From: Rhizobiales bacterium 2SD
Lineage (GTDB): Bacteria > Pseudomonadota > Alphaproteobacteria > Rhizobiales > Beijerinckiaceae
Length of the DNA stretch: 64,000 nucleotides
Reading direction: 5' to 3'
NCBI GenBank assembly: GCA_005502805.1
Contig: SCMY01000005.1
Span: forward strand, 405,572-469,571
A program made the position numbers and the translations under genes. Shown piece after piece: positions 1 to 8,027 of the stretch. The notes under the pieces were generated by a model, which was not told the origin of the DNA, searched no databases, and saw only the letters and a list, made by a program, of their open reading frames with translations. How positions within the stretch are numbered: the first letter of the stretch is position 1; every line of letters starts with the position of its first letter.

Positions 1-10
1 GGAGTACTTT

Positions 11-27
11 ATAATTCTTTCAATTAT
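11..27. promoter_or_regulatory. AT-rich inverted repeat upstream of iron-type importer
   Basis: A perfect 6-bp inverted repeat (ATAATT, 5-nt spacer, AATTAT) lies in an AT-rich stretch at the left edge, about 260 bases upstream of the binding-protein gene. AT-rich palindromes upstream of iron transport genes are often Fur, Irr or RirA sites, but this one does not match a consensus I can confirm. It could equally belong to a gene left of the window. Confidence 0.25.
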
Positions 28-287
28 CAAGTTGTGCGCGCTCTGAACTGAGCCTGTAGCACTGATTCTGGGTTTGTCTTGTGCCAGTTGCAGGTTTCTG
101 CGGCATCTTATACTCGATACGCTGCTCGCAGGGGCGGGTTCGTATTGCATTGCAGGATGCGATCCGCCATGAGGAATGTCTAGCGCTCAGGCGACGCATC
201 GCGGGAGGCCGGACAGCAGACTGTGCGGGCGCTCGCGGCCTGCGGATGCGCGCTCGATTTGAGAAGTTTCGACCAGAAGCAGCGACG

Positions 288-1253
288 ATGCCCATCACCA
301 AGCTCTTCATCGCCATCGTCGCCATCGCTGCGACCTTAGGCGCCAATGGCGGGCCGGCCCGCAGCCAGGACGCCGGCTGGCCTCGCACAATCAGGCATGC
401 CGCCGGCGAGCTGACTCTGGCCAAAAGGCCGCAGCGCATCGTCTCGACCACGCCGAGCGTGACCGGCATCCTGCTGGCGATCGAAGCGCCCCTGCTCGCG
501 AGCACGGCGACGACCCCGAGCCCCCTCACCGACGCCAAGGGCTTCTTCTCGCAATGGGCTGAAGATGCCGACAGGCGCGGCGTCAAGGTGCTCTATCCTA
601 ACCTGAAGTTCGACATCGAGGCGGTGCTCGGCTGGAAGCCGGATCTCGTGATCGCCTCGACCACCGGCGCCGACAGCATCCTGCCGCACCGTGCTGAGCT
701 GGAGGCGCTGGGCGTCCCGACCCTGGTGGTCGACTATTCGAGCAGCAGTTGGCAGGAGCTGGCGAGCGAGCTCGGCAGGGCGACCGGCCTGGAACAGGAA
801 GCGGCTGCCGCGATCGGTCGCTTCGACACTGATCTCGCCGCCGCCGCGAGCGCGATCGCGGCAAGCGGGGCCAAGGCCAGCATCGTCGGCTACAATATCG
901 CGGGCAGCTATTCGGTGGCGCGCGTCACGAGCCCCGTCGCCAAGCTGGTGACGGGGCTCGGCTTCGAGGTCGTCGGCCTGCCGCCGGAGCTGCGGCCGAA
1001 TTCGGCGCGCCCCTCCGATTTCGAGTTCTTCTCGCGCGAGAACCTCTCGGCCGCGATCACTGCCGACACCGTCTTCCTGTTGCGCGCGACCGAGAAGGAT
1101 GTGCAGGCCTTCCTGGCCGAGCCGATTCTCGCCAACCATCCCGCCATCGCCGGCAAGCGGGTCTATCCGCTTGGCCTGACCTCCTTCCGTATCGATCCCT
1201 ATTCCGGACGCCAGATTCTCCAACGGGTGCGCGCGGGCTTTGCAAAGCCATGA
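288..1253 (+). CDS. Iron-siderophore ABC transporter substrate-binding protein (FepB-like)
   Basis: Periplasmic binding protein that would deliver a ferric chelate to the two permeases immediately downstream. From the ATG at 288 the protein is 321 aa and begins with a signal peptide (hydrophobic FIAIVAIAATLGA around residues 6-18, likely cleavage after ARSQ/DAG). Next come the family's typical motif around RPQRIVSTTPSVTGILLA and a two-lobed FepB/BtuF-type body including KPDLVIASTTGAD. The frame is open upstream to 81, but only the 288 start places the signal peptide at the N-terminus; the ribosome binding site is weak. It overlaps the next gene by 4 bases (ATGA). The exact siderophore cannot be told from sequence. 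Confidence 0.85.
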   Translation: MPITKLFIAIVAIAATLGANGGPARSQDAGWPRTIRHAAGELTLAKRPQRIVSTTPSVTGILLAIEAPLLASTATTPSPLTDAKGFFSQWAEDADRRGVKVLYPNLKFDIEAVLGWKPDLVIASTTGADSILPHRAELEALGVPTLVVDYSSSSWQELASELGRATGLEQEAAAAIGRFDTDLAAAASAIAASGAKASIVGYNIAGSYSVARVTSPVAKLVTGLGFEVVGLPPELRPNSARPSDFEFFSRENLSAAITADTVFLLRATEKDVQAFLAEPILANHPAIAGKRVYPLGLTSFRIDPYSGRQILQRVRAGFAKP

Positions 1254-2254
1254 GGCAAGGCAGACGCCGATGGTGCCTCGCCATCGGCATCATCGCGCTC
1301 GCTCTCCTGGCATTGGTGAGTCTGGCGGTCGGCTCGCGGTCGGTCCCGCCCGCCACCGTATTCGCCGCGCTGCGGTCCTATGATCCCGGAAACGACCTTC
1401 ACCTGATCGTCTGGCAGCTGCGCGTGCCGCGTCTGATCACCGCCATCCTTGCCGCGACGGCGCTAGGCCTTGCCGGAGCGATCATGCAGGCGGTTACGCG
1501 TAACGCGCTCGCTGAGCCGGGCCTGCTCGGCGTCAATGCCGGCGCGGCGGTCGCCGTTGTGCTCGGTGTGACCTTCCTCGGCCTGACACGGCCTGTCCAC
1601 TATGTCTGGCTCGCGATCCTCGGCGCCGGGTTCGCTGGCGCCGCCGTGTTCCTGCTCGGGCGGGCGCACGAGACCGGGACCAATCCGGTCCGGCTCGTGC
1701 TCGCCGGCGCAGGCCTTTCAATGGTGCTCATCGCGATCACCGGCATCGTCATCCTCAACGCGCCGCCGACCGCCTTCGACAATTTCCGGCACTGGGCGGC
1801 GGGCTCCGTGGAGAGCGCCAGCTTTGAAGCCGTCGCTGTGCTGGCCGTCATGGTCGTGGCGGGCCTCGTCGCCGCGCTGTCGATCGTCGGCGGCCTCAAC
1901 GCCCTGGCGCTGGGCCAGGAGCTGGGCCAGGCGCTTGGCGCTGCCCCACACAGGATCTGGTTGTCGGCCTGCCTTGCGGTGATGCTGCTGGCAGGCGCCG
2001 CGACCGCTACCGCCGGGCCGATCGGCTTCGTCGGCCTGATCGCCCCGCATCTGGCGCGTGCCATTGTCGGGCCAGACCATCGCTGGATCCTGCCGTCTTC
2101 GGCGCTTTTTGCCGCCCTCTTCCTGCTCAGCGCCGATGTCGTCGGGCGCGTGGTCGCGGCCCCTTCGGAGATCGCCGCGGGAATCATCGTCGCGCTCATC
2201 GGCGGCCCCTTCTTCATCATGGCGGTGCGCAGCTTCCGGATGAGCCGGCCATGA
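1250..2254 (+). CDS. FecCD-family ABC transporter permease (FepD-like)
   Basis: Inner-membrane permease of 334 aa, the usual size for FecCD/BtuC proteins, with about nine to ten hydrophobic segments. Family landmarks are RVPRLITAILAATALGLAG near residue 55, AVTRNALAEPGLLGVNAGA near 85, and the conserved GPIGFVGLIAPHLAR loop near 255 that contacts the ATPase. Both ends overlap neighbours by 4 bases, so it is translationally coupled in a binding protein-permease-permease operon. It should form a heterodimer with the next gene product. Confidence 0.9.
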   Translation: MRQGRRRWCLAIGIIALALLALVSLAVGSRSVPPATVFAALRSYDPGNDLHLIVWQLRVPRLITAILAATALGLAGAIMQAVTRNALAEPGLLGVNAGAAVAVVLGVTFLGLTRPVHYVWLAILGAGFAGAAVFLLGRAHETGTNPVRLVLAGAGLSMVLIAITGIVILNAPPTAFDNFRHWAAGSVESASFEAVAVLAVMVVAGLVAALSIVGGLNALALGQELGQALGAAPHRIWLSACLAVMLLAGAATATAGPIGFVGLIAPHLARAIVGPDHRWILPSSALFAALFLLSADVVGRVVAAPSEIAAGIIVALIGGPFFIMAVRSFRMSRP

Positions 2255-3285
2255 GTACACGTGTCGCGCCGCTCAGGATCGGCCCCTTCTCGTTGCTCTG
2301 GCGCCCGCGGACGGCGTTGGTCTGCGCCATGCTCTCCGGCGTCGGCGCTGCGCTCGCCGTCATCCTGCTCGGCACCGGCACACTCGCTTTCACACCGGCA
2401 GAGGTCGCCGACGCCTTGTTCGGCCGCGCCGAGAACCCGATGGCCCAACGCGTCATCTGGGGTCTGCGGCTGCCGCGCGTCGTCATCGCGACCTGTGTCG
2501 GGGCGGCACTCGGCATGGCGGGCGCGATCTTCCAATCGATCTCGCGCAATGCGCTGGGCTCGCCCGACATCATCGGTTTCACCACCGGAGCGGCGACGGG
2601 CGCGATCGTTCAGATCATCCTCTTCGGTGCCGATCCCCTCGCTGTCGCGCTGGCAGCGGCGCTGTCCTGCATGGCGACGGCAGCGCTCATCTTCCTGCTG
2701 GCGCTGAAGGGACGCGTCACCGGCGGCTATCGGCTCGTGCTGATGGGTATTGGTGTTGGCGCGACGTTGACGGGCGTCAATACGATGCTGCTGGTGGCCA
2801 GCGATCTCGACCGTTCGATCTCCGCCCAGATCTGGCTCGCAGGCTCGCTTTCTGCACGCAGCTGGTCGCACGCGGTGCCGGCTGCGCTCAGCCTGGCGCT
2901 CATCGCGCCCGTGGCGCTCCTCTACTCCCGGCGCCTGGCTTTGCTCGAGATGGGAGACGACGCCGCCAGCCAGCTCGGCGTAGCCGTCGAGCACTCACGG
3001 CTCGCCATGGTGATGACCGCCGTCGGGCTGACCGCGATGGCGACCGCCGCAGCTGGCCCGATCGCCTTCATCGCCCTGGCCGGCCCGCAGCTGGTGAGGC
3101 ACCTATGCCGGTCACCCGCCGTGCCGCTACTCCCGGGCGCAGCAATGGGGGCTGTCCTGCTGCTCGCTGCGGACTTGATCAGCCAGCGCTTCCCGTCGGG
3201 GCTCAACCTGCCGATCGGGCTGACGACCGGGCTTCTGGGCGGGCTCTATCTGCTCTGGCGACTCGTCCGGAACGAACGGGTCTGA
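2251..3285 (+). CDS. FecCD-family ABC transporter permease (FepG-like)
   Basis: Second permease, 344 aa, of the siderophore-type importer. It shows the same landmarks as its neighbour: RLPRVVIATCVGAALGMAGA near residue 70, SRNALGSPDIIGFTTGAA near 100 and GPIAFIALAGPQLVRHLCR near 270. The start overlaps the preceding stop by 4 bases. A FepC-type ATPase would normally follow but is absent: the next gene is RidA. The ATPase may lie left of position 1 or be supplied in trans, for example by the distant ATPase at 54775-55575 (inference). Confidence 0.9.
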   Translation: MSTRVAPLRIGPFSLLWRPRTALVCAMLSGVGAALAVILLGTGTLAFTPAEVADALFGRAENPMAQRVIWGLRLPRVVIATCVGAALGMAGAIFQSISRNALGSPDIIGFTTGAATGAIVQIILFGADPLAVALAAALSCMATAALIFLLALKGRVTGGYRLVLMGIGVGATLTGVNTMLLVASDLDRSISAQIWLAGSLSARSWSHAVPAALSLALIAPVALLYSRRLALLEMGDDAASQLGVAVEHSRLAMVMTAVGLTAMATAAAGPIAFIALAGPQLVRHLCRSPAVPLLPGAAMGAVLLLAADLISQRFPSGLNLPIGLTTGLLGGLYLLWRLVRNERV

Positions 3286-3393
3286 AGGCTTGCAATGTGG
3301 TTCGCGAGTGAGCCGGCACAGGGTTCCGCAGGCGATTGCCGGAGCACCCGTTGCTGGCCTAGCTTGCCGCGCCACCAGCTTCCGGAGTCCGCC

Positions 3394-3798
3394 ATGCCCA
3401 GCAAGATCGATCTCCTCAACCCCGCCTCGCTCTCGCCGCCGACCGGCTATTCGCATGTCGCCATCGTCAAGGCGGAGCGGCAGATTCACGTGTCCGGCCA
3501 GGTCGCCTACGACCCGATGGGCAAGGTGGTCGGGGAGGGCGACATCGCCGCCCAGGCCGAGCAGGTCTACGCCAACCTCGCTGCGGCGCTGGCTGCGGCC
3601 GGCACCGATTTCACGAAAGTGTTCAAGCTGGTGACCTATGTCGTCGACCTCTCGACCGAGAAGGCCGTCGCTCTGCGCAAGGTGCGTATGAAATACCTTG
3701 GCGACGGCCCTTACCCGGCGAGCACGATGGTTGGTGTCACTGCGCTCGTCGATCCGCGCCTGCTGATCGAGATCGAGGCGATCGCGGCGTTGGATTGA
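3394..3798 (+). CDS. RidA family protein (YjgF/YER057c/UK114)
   Basis: Small protein of 134 aa, typical for RidA enzymes, which hydrolyse reactive enamine/imine intermediates released by PLP enzymes. Visible family features are GYSHVAIVKAERQIHVSGQVA (residues ~18-38), the trimer-core region AAALAAAGTDFTKVFKLVTYV, and a C-terminal YPASTMVGVTALVDPRLLIE with the Arg and Glu that line the active site. I chose ATG 3394 because GGAG lies 7 bases upstream and homologues start at about this point; the frame is open further upstream. It is 108 bases after the permease gene and probably an independent unit. Confidence 0.88.
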   Translation: MPSKIDLLNPASLSPPTGYSHVAIVKAERQIHVSGQVAYDPMGKVVGEGDIAAQAEQVYANLAAALAAAGTDFTKVFKLVTYVVDLSTEKAVALRKVRMKYLGDGPYPASTMVGVTALVDPRLLIEIEAIAALD

Positions 3799-3913
3799 GG
3801 CGCCGCCCGCAGGGCTTGCGGCAGGGGACGGCGCTCGCCATATCTCAATCACGCGGTTGGGTTCGCCTTTCGCGTGCGGAGTGCTGCGCAAGCGGGCTCC
3901 GGTAGTTCCAGAG

Positions 3914-3936
3914 GCGCCTTTCAAAGGGCTTCGTGA
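3914..3936 (+). promoter_or_regulatory. Short hairpin masking the hsp20 Shine-Dalgarno (possible RNA thermometer)
   Basis: GCCTT at 3916-3920 can pair with AAGG inside the Shine-Dalgarno AAAGGG (3923-3928), leaving a 3-nt loop, just before the hsp20 start codon. Rhizobial small heat-shock genes are known to carry ROSE-type RNA thermometers that mask the ribosome binding site. The stem is short, and I do not see the fuller multi-hairpin ROSE architecture clearly, so this is a candidate only. Confidence 0.25.
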
Positions 3937-4364
3937 TGACGCGTCCGCCTAGCCTGTCGCATCCCTTCCTGCTCGGCTTCGACGATATCGAGCGGGCACT
4001 CGACCGTGTCGCCAAAGGCGCCGGCGATGGCTATCCGCCCTACAATATCGAGCGCATGCCGCGCACGGAGGACGAGCCCGACAAGCTCAGGATCACGCTC
4101 GCGGTGGCCGGATTCTCGCGCGACCAGCTCGAGATCACGCTGGAAGAGAACCAGCTGACCATCCGCGGCCGGCAGGTCGACGACAAGACGCGCCATTTCC
4201 TGCATCGCGGCATCGCCGCGCGGCAGTTCCAGCGCTCCTTCCTGCTCGCCGACGGCATGCAGGTCCTGGGGGCTGATCTCTCGAACGGGCTACTCGCGAT
4301 CGATCTGGCCCGTCCGGAACCGGAACGGCTTGTCCGGCGTATCGATATCATGAGCCGCGACTAG
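3936..4364 (+). CDS. Hsp20/alpha-crystallin small heat-shock protein
   Basis: ATP-independent holdase chaperone of 142 aa. The alpha-crystallin domain spans roughly residues 30-130: it begins at YPPYNIERM, includes LRITLAVAGFSRDQLEITLEE and LTIRGRQ, and ends with LGADLSNGLLAIDLARP, the family's A-x-x-x-n-G-v/L-x-I/V motif. The start is either GTG 3933 or ATG 3936, one codon apart; AAAGGG is at a suitable distance. A DUF1150 gene follows on the same strand, the usual arrangement in Hyphomicrobiales, which supports co-expression under stress. Confidence 0.92.
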   Translation: MTRPPSLSHPFLLGFDDIERALDRVAKGAGDGYPPYNIERMPRTEDEPDKLRITLAVAGFSRDQLEITLEENQLTIRGRQVDDKTRHFLHRGIAARQFQRSFLLADGMQVLGADLSNGLLAIDLARPEPERLVRRIDIMSRD

Positions 4365-4473
4365 TTCTCTGAGGACTACAGAAGATCGGTATGTGGGGGC
4401 ATGCGGTTTGCCTTCCGTTCATGATCAGGAGTCACAATCAAAACCGCCTCGCACTGCTCTGAAGGAGGGCGCG

Positions 4474-4728
4474 ATGACCGAGACCAGAAACAGCCCCCTG
4501 ACCACGGCCGAATTCGCCGCGCTCGGCAACGGCCAGGTCGCCTATCTCAAGCCGATCATGTCGGATGAGTTGGCACGCATTTTCCCGCAGGCGCCCGAGA
4601 TCGAGCCCGGCCTGCAGCTCTTCGCGCTGCTGGCGGCCGATGGCGCGCCGATCCTGGTGACCGATTCCCGCGAGGCCGCCACGGCCAACGCCTGGGAGCA
4701 CGATCTCAGGATGGTCAGCCTGCACTGA
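4474..4728 (+). CDS. DUF1150 family protein
   Basis: Short 84-aa soluble protein. It has the DUF1150 hallmark region: an N-terminal TTAEFAALGNGQVAYLKPI, then GLQLFALLAADGAPILVTDSREAATANAWEHDL. The ATG at 4474 is chosen for a near-perfect Shine-Dalgarno (AAGGAGGG at 4462-4469). These proteins are commonly encoded beside hsp20 in alphaproteobacteria and have no proven function; a role linked to the chaperone is inference from context. Confidence 0.85.
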   Translation: MTETRNSPLTTAEFAALGNGQVAYLKPIMSDELARIFPQAPEIEPGLQLFALLAADGAPILVTDSREAATANAWEHDLRMVSLH

Positions 4729-4739
4729 CCCGAACCTGT

Positions 4740-5522
4740 CTATGCCGTCGTGGGCGCGATGCCCTCGACGGCGGCGACGAGGCGCGCGATGTCGTCCGGC
4801 GTCGACAGGCGATGGTCGCCGTCCTTGATCAGGGTCAGCACGACCGGATCGTGCGGCAGATGCTCGACCAGCTTGAGCGCCTGGCCATAAGGCACGTCGG
4901 GATCCTTCATTCCCTGCAGGATATGGACGGGGCAGCCGGTTTCGAGCGGCTGCCCGAACAGGAGATGGCGCCGTCCGTCCTCGATCAGCGTCCGCGTGAT
5001 CGGCATTGGCTCCGGCGAATATTCCGACGGCCGCTGCCAGACGCCATCCCTGAGGATCGTCTCGCGGATCGCCTCCGGCATCTGCGCCCACATCAATTCC
5101 TCGGTGAAGTCGACCGCCGGCGCGATCAGCACGAGGCCAGCGGGTTGCAACTGCGGCGCGGTCTTGCGCAGCTTCAGCGTCGTCAGCAGCGCGACCCAGC
5201 CGCCCATCGACGAGCCGACCAGCACTGCCGGGCCTTGCGCATGCGCGGCCAGAACCGCCTGCGCGTCCTCGATCCAGTGCGACATCGTCCATTGCGCGAA
5301 CTCGCCGCTCGATTCGCCATGACCGGCATAGTCGAAGCGGATGAAGGCGCGTCCTGCGCGCTCCGCCCAGGCGGCGAGCGCTTCGGCCTTGGTGGCCCGC
5401 ATGTCCGAACGCAGGCCGCCGAGCCAGACTACCGGCGGGCCCTTGCCGGCCTGCGCCAGCACCGCGATCTCGCGGCGTTCTGCACCGGTGCCGACGCTCA
5501 GAAATTGCGGCTCAGGCCTCAT
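4740..5522 (-). CDS. Alpha/beta hydrolase
   Basis: Serine hydrolase of 260 aa. The nucleophile elbow is VLVGSSMGGWVALL (G-S-S-M-G, ~residues 100-113), preceded by the oxyanion-region motif YAGHGESSG. The catalytic acid is probably the Asp in GMKDPDVPYG and the base the His in GDHRLSTPDD near the C-terminus. The start at 5522 is preceded by AGGAGAG; the frame is open 18 codons further, but that segment has no ribosome binding site. The gene is convergent with DUF1150 (11 bases between stops) and divergent from the glycosyltransferase. The substrate is unknown; such proteins are usually carboxylesterases or palmitoyl-thioesterase-like. Confidence 0.82.
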   Translation of the reverse strand: MRPEPQFLSVGTGAERREIAVLAQAGKGPPVVWLGGLRSDMRATKAEALAAWAERAGRAFIRFDYAGHGESSGEFAQWTMSHWIEDAQAVLAAHAQGPAVLVGSSMGGWVALLTTLKLRKTAPQLQPAGLVLIAPAVDFTEELMWAQMPEAIRETILRDGVWQRPSEYSPEPMPITRTLIEDGRRHLLFGQPLETGCPVHILQGMKDPDVPYGQALKLVEHLPHDPVVLTLIKDGDHRLSTPDDIARLVAAVEGIAPTTA

Positions 5523-5649
5523 CACCCTATTCTCTCCTGTGATGAACCGGGTGGAAGCAGGCATCGCGTGCTGCATTCCCGCCCGATTTAGTGATCATCA
5601 GCACCCCGATAGCATCGGCGAGTCGCCAAGCAGAAGGCCCTTTCGAGCA

Positions 5650-6873
5650 GTGAACACCTCCCTGCGTTCCGGCGCGCAACTCTCCCTGCCGTCGACCGAG
5701 ACGCATCCGCTGGCCGGGCGCACCGTGCTGCAGATCATCCCGGAGCTGGAAGCCGGCGGGGCCGAGCGCACCGCGGTCGACATCGCCGCCGGGCTGACCG
5801 AGGTCGGCGCGCGGGCGCTGGTCGCGACGGAGGGCGGGCGGCTCGTCGCCGAATTGCAGGCCAAGGGCGGCATCTGGCTGCCGTTCCCTGCCGCCGCCAA
5901 GAACCCGGTCTCGATGCTGCTCAACGTCCGCACCTTCGCCCTGCTTTGCAAGCGCGAGCGGGTCGAACTCGTCCATGCCCGCTCGCGCGCGCCGGCCTGG
6001 GTCGCGCTGGCGGCGACGCGGGCGCTGAAACTGCCCTTCGTCACCACCTATCATGGTTCCTACAACGCCCGCTCGACGGTGAAGAACCTGTACAATTCGG
6101 TGATGGCGCGCAGCGACGTCGTCATCGCCAACTCCGGCTACACCGCCGATCTGATCCGGGCGCGCCACCCCTTCGCCCGCGACCGCATCCGCGTCGTCCA
6201 TCGGGGCACCGATTTCTCGGCCTTCGCACCGTCGGCGGTCAGCCCGGAGCGGATCAGCGCCCTGCGCAGCGCCTGGGGCGTGGAGCCGCATCAGCGCATC
6301 GTGCTGCTGCCCGGCCGGCTCACCGGCTGGAAAGGCCAGAAGGTGCTGATCGAGGCGGCGCGCCAATTGCGCGATGCCGGCGACGCCGACACCGCCTTCA
6401 TCCTCGCCGGCGATGCGCAAGGCCGCGACGGTTACGTCCGCGAGCTCGACGACGCCATCGCCAGGGGTAAGCTCGAAGGCCGGGTTCGGCGCGTCGGCCA
6501 TTGCGCGGACATGCCGGCAGCTTTCCTCGCCGCGGCGGTCGTCGCGGTACCCTCGACCGAGCCGGAGGCTTTCGGCCGCGTCGCGGTCGAGGCGCAGGCC
6601 ATGGGCACGCCGGTCGTCGTCTCCAATCTCGGGGCCGTGCCGGAGACGGTCCTGGCGCCGCCGCAGATCGCCCCGCAGGAGCGCACGGGATGGCATGTCC
6701 CGCCCGACGATGCGGCGGCGCTCGCCGAAGCCTTGCGTGAGGCGCTCGCGCTCCGGCCTTCGGCGCGAGATGCGCTGGCGCGCCGCGCCAGACTTCATGT
6801 CGAGCGTCACTTCTCGTTGGCCTCGATGGTCAATGACACACTCGATGTCTATTGCGCCCTGCTCGGGCGCTGA
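5650..6873 (+). CDS. GT4-family glycosyltransferase
   Basis: GT-B fold glycosyltransferase of 407 aa from a GTG start. The N-terminal domain carries QIIPELEAGGAERTAVDIA, the typical GT4 acceptor-side motif. The C-terminal nucleotide-sugar domain has RIVLLPGRLTGWKGQ and the E-x7-E motif EPEAFGRVAVEAQAMGTP near residue 310. This family builds lipopolysaccharide or exopolysaccharide glycans at the cytoplasmic face. A GTG at 5650 with AGAAGG upstream gives the best start; translation further upstream would run into the divergent hydrolase gene. No other polysaccharide genes are adjacent, so acceptor and sugar are unknown. Confidence 0.85.
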   Translation: MNTSLRSGAQLSLPSTETHPLAGRTVLQIIPELEAGGAERTAVDIAAGLTEVGARALVATEGGRLVAELQAKGGIWLPFPAAAKNPVSMLLNVRTFALLCKRERVELVHARSRAPAWVALAATRALKLPFVTTYHGSYNARSTVKNLYNSVMARSDVVIANSGYTADLIRARHPFARDRIRVVHRGTDFSAFAPSAVSPERISALRSAWGVEPHQRIVLLPGRLTGWKGQKVLIEAARQLRDAGDADTAFILAGDAQGRDGYVRELDDAIARGKLEGRVRRVGHCADMPAAFLAAAVVAVPSTEPEAFGRVAVEAQAMGTPVVVSNLGAVPETVLAPPQIAPQERTGWHVPPDDAAALAEALREALALRPSARDALARRARLHVERHFSLASMVNDTLDVYCALLGR

Positions 6874-6887
6874 AACCGTCTGATCCA

Positions 6888-6916
6888 TTGACAACGCTTC
6901 GCGTTGTGCAATGTGT
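6888..6916 (+). promoter_or_regulatory. Candidate infC promoter
   Basis: A consensus -35 hexamer TTGACA at 6888-6893 lies in the 87-base gap upstream of infC. A good -10 box at 16-18 bases is not obvious (ATGTGT region at 6911-6916). Between them lies an inverted repeat, AACGC-TTC-GCGTT. This is the only promoter-like element in the gap. Confidence 0.3.
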
Positions 6917-6960
6917 CTCACCAACGGCGCGACGCGCGCCATTCACAGGAGAATACAGCC

Positions 6961-7503
6961 ATTCGTCGTCCCTTCCGTGCCGCACCAGCCCCCGTCAAGG
7001 ACGGTCCTCGCGCCAACCGCGACATTCGTGGCGTCCGCGACGTCCAGCTCATCGACGATACCGGCGCCAACCGTGGCGTGGTCTCGTTCTTCGAGGCGCT
7101 CAAGATTGCCGAGGACGCCGGTCTCGATTTGGTCGAGATCGCCCCCAATTCGCAGCCGCCCGTCTGCAAGATCCTTGACTATGGCCGCTTCCGCTTCCTC
7201 GAGCAGAAGAAGGCGTCCGAGGCGCGCAAGAAGCAGCGCACCATCGAGATCAAGGAAATCAAGCTTCGCCCCGGCATCGACAAGCACGACTACGACGTGA
7301 AGATGAAGGCGATGCACGGCTTCTTCGAGGAGGGCGACAAGGTGAAGGTCACCCTGCGCTTCCGCGGCCGTGAAATGGCCCACCAGGATCTCGGCGTGAA
7401 GGTGCTGGAGCGCGTCAAGGCCGACACGGTCGAGGTCGCCAAGGTCGAGAGCGACTGGCAGCTCGAGGGCCGCCAGATGGTCATGGTGCTCGCGCCCCGA
7501 TAA
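6961..7503 (+). CDS. infC: Translation initiation factor IF-3, ATT start codon
   Basis: IF-3 prevents premature 50S joining and monitors initiator tRNA and start-codon choice on the 30S subunit. The product is 180 aa. The N-terminal domain includes [15 protein letters not shown] and [18 protein letters not shown]; the linker is Lys-rich ([19 protein letters not shown]); the C-terminal domain has [31 protein letters not shown]. No ATG or GTG fits the known N-terminus. An in-frame ATT at 6961 sits 9 bases after AGGAG (6947-6951), and homologous IF-3 proteins begin here. A rare AUU start is the known basis of IF-3 autoregulation in E. coli. A TTG at 6904 would add 19 unrelated residues and is rejected. 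Confidence 0.93.
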   Translation: MRRPFRAAPAPVKDGPRANRDIRGVRDVQLIDDTGANRGVVSFFEALKIAEDAGLDLVEIAPNSQPPVCKILDYGRFRFLEQKKASEARKKQRTIEIKEIKLRPGIDKHDYDVKMKAMHGFFEEGDKVKVTLRFRGREMAHQDLGVKVLERVKADTVEVAKVESDWQLEGRQMVMVLAPR

Positions 7504-7545
7504 GCCGAAGGCTGCGCGATGGCGCCGCATTCGGACCTGTCTTTC

Positions 7546-7576
7546 ACAAGGCCCGGCCGTCTCGGCCGGGCCTTGT
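7546..7576. terminator. Bidirectional terminator between infC and GYD gene
   Basis: A perfect 14-bp stem (ACAAGGCCCGGCCG with its complement) and a 3-nt loop sits 42 bases after infC and 15 bases before the stop of the convergent GYD gene. There is only a short T-run, but the position and the very stable stem suit both convergent transcripts. Confidence 0.75.
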
Positions 7577-7591
7577 CGTATCGGCGGCGAT

Positions 7592-7885
7592 CTAGCTGAC
7601 GGAGCGGATGATTTCGCGATAAGCCGCTTCGGGGAAGGCCTTGAGCGTTTCCGTACGGACATTGCCGAGCATGGCCAGCTGCAGGCAGAAGCGCGCCTGC
7701 ACCGCATCGTCCGGTGCCTCGCAGACCAGGACCATGTCGTACGTGCCCATGGTCATGAAGAAGGCTCTGAATTCGCCGCCCATATCTTTCAGCGCCTGCT
7801 TGGCCATATCGAGACGGTTGGGCGAATCCCTGAGGTTACGTGCGCCCTGGTCGGTCCAGTTGAGCAGCATGATGTAGGTCGTCAT
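7592..7885 (-). CDS. GYD domain-containing protein
   Basis: A 97-aa protein of the GYD family (dimeric ferredoxin-like alpha/beta fold). Visible motifs are an N-terminal YIMLLNWTDQGARNLRDSPNR, the central MTMGTYDMVLVCEAPDD that gives the family its G-x-Y-D signature, and a C-terminal TLKAFPEAAYREII. These small proteins have no defined biochemical role; some relatives are stress-responsive or monooxygenase-like. It stands alone on its strand, convergent with infC. Confidence 0.82.
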   Translation of the reverse strand: MTTYIMLLNWTDQGARNLRDSPNRLDMAKQALKDMGGEFRAFFMTMGTYDMVLVCEAPDDAVQARFCLQLAMLGNVRTETLKAFPEAAYREIIRSVS

Positions 7886-8027
7886 CGCGCTTCTCCCCGA
7901 AAGGCCCGGCCTTTCGTCGGAAGCTGCCTACGGCGGCCCGCCTGTCGCCGCGCGGTTCCGGATGGCCGTTGACCATCCGCCGGGCCTGCCTCGCCACTCT
8001 AGCACCGCCGGCGGATGTCGGGCAGGG

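Noticed and set aside
6904..6960. TTG at 6904 as the infC start
   Set aside because: It adds 19 residues not found in IF-3, whereas ATT 6961 is correctly spaced from AGGAG and matches the IF-3 N-terminus.
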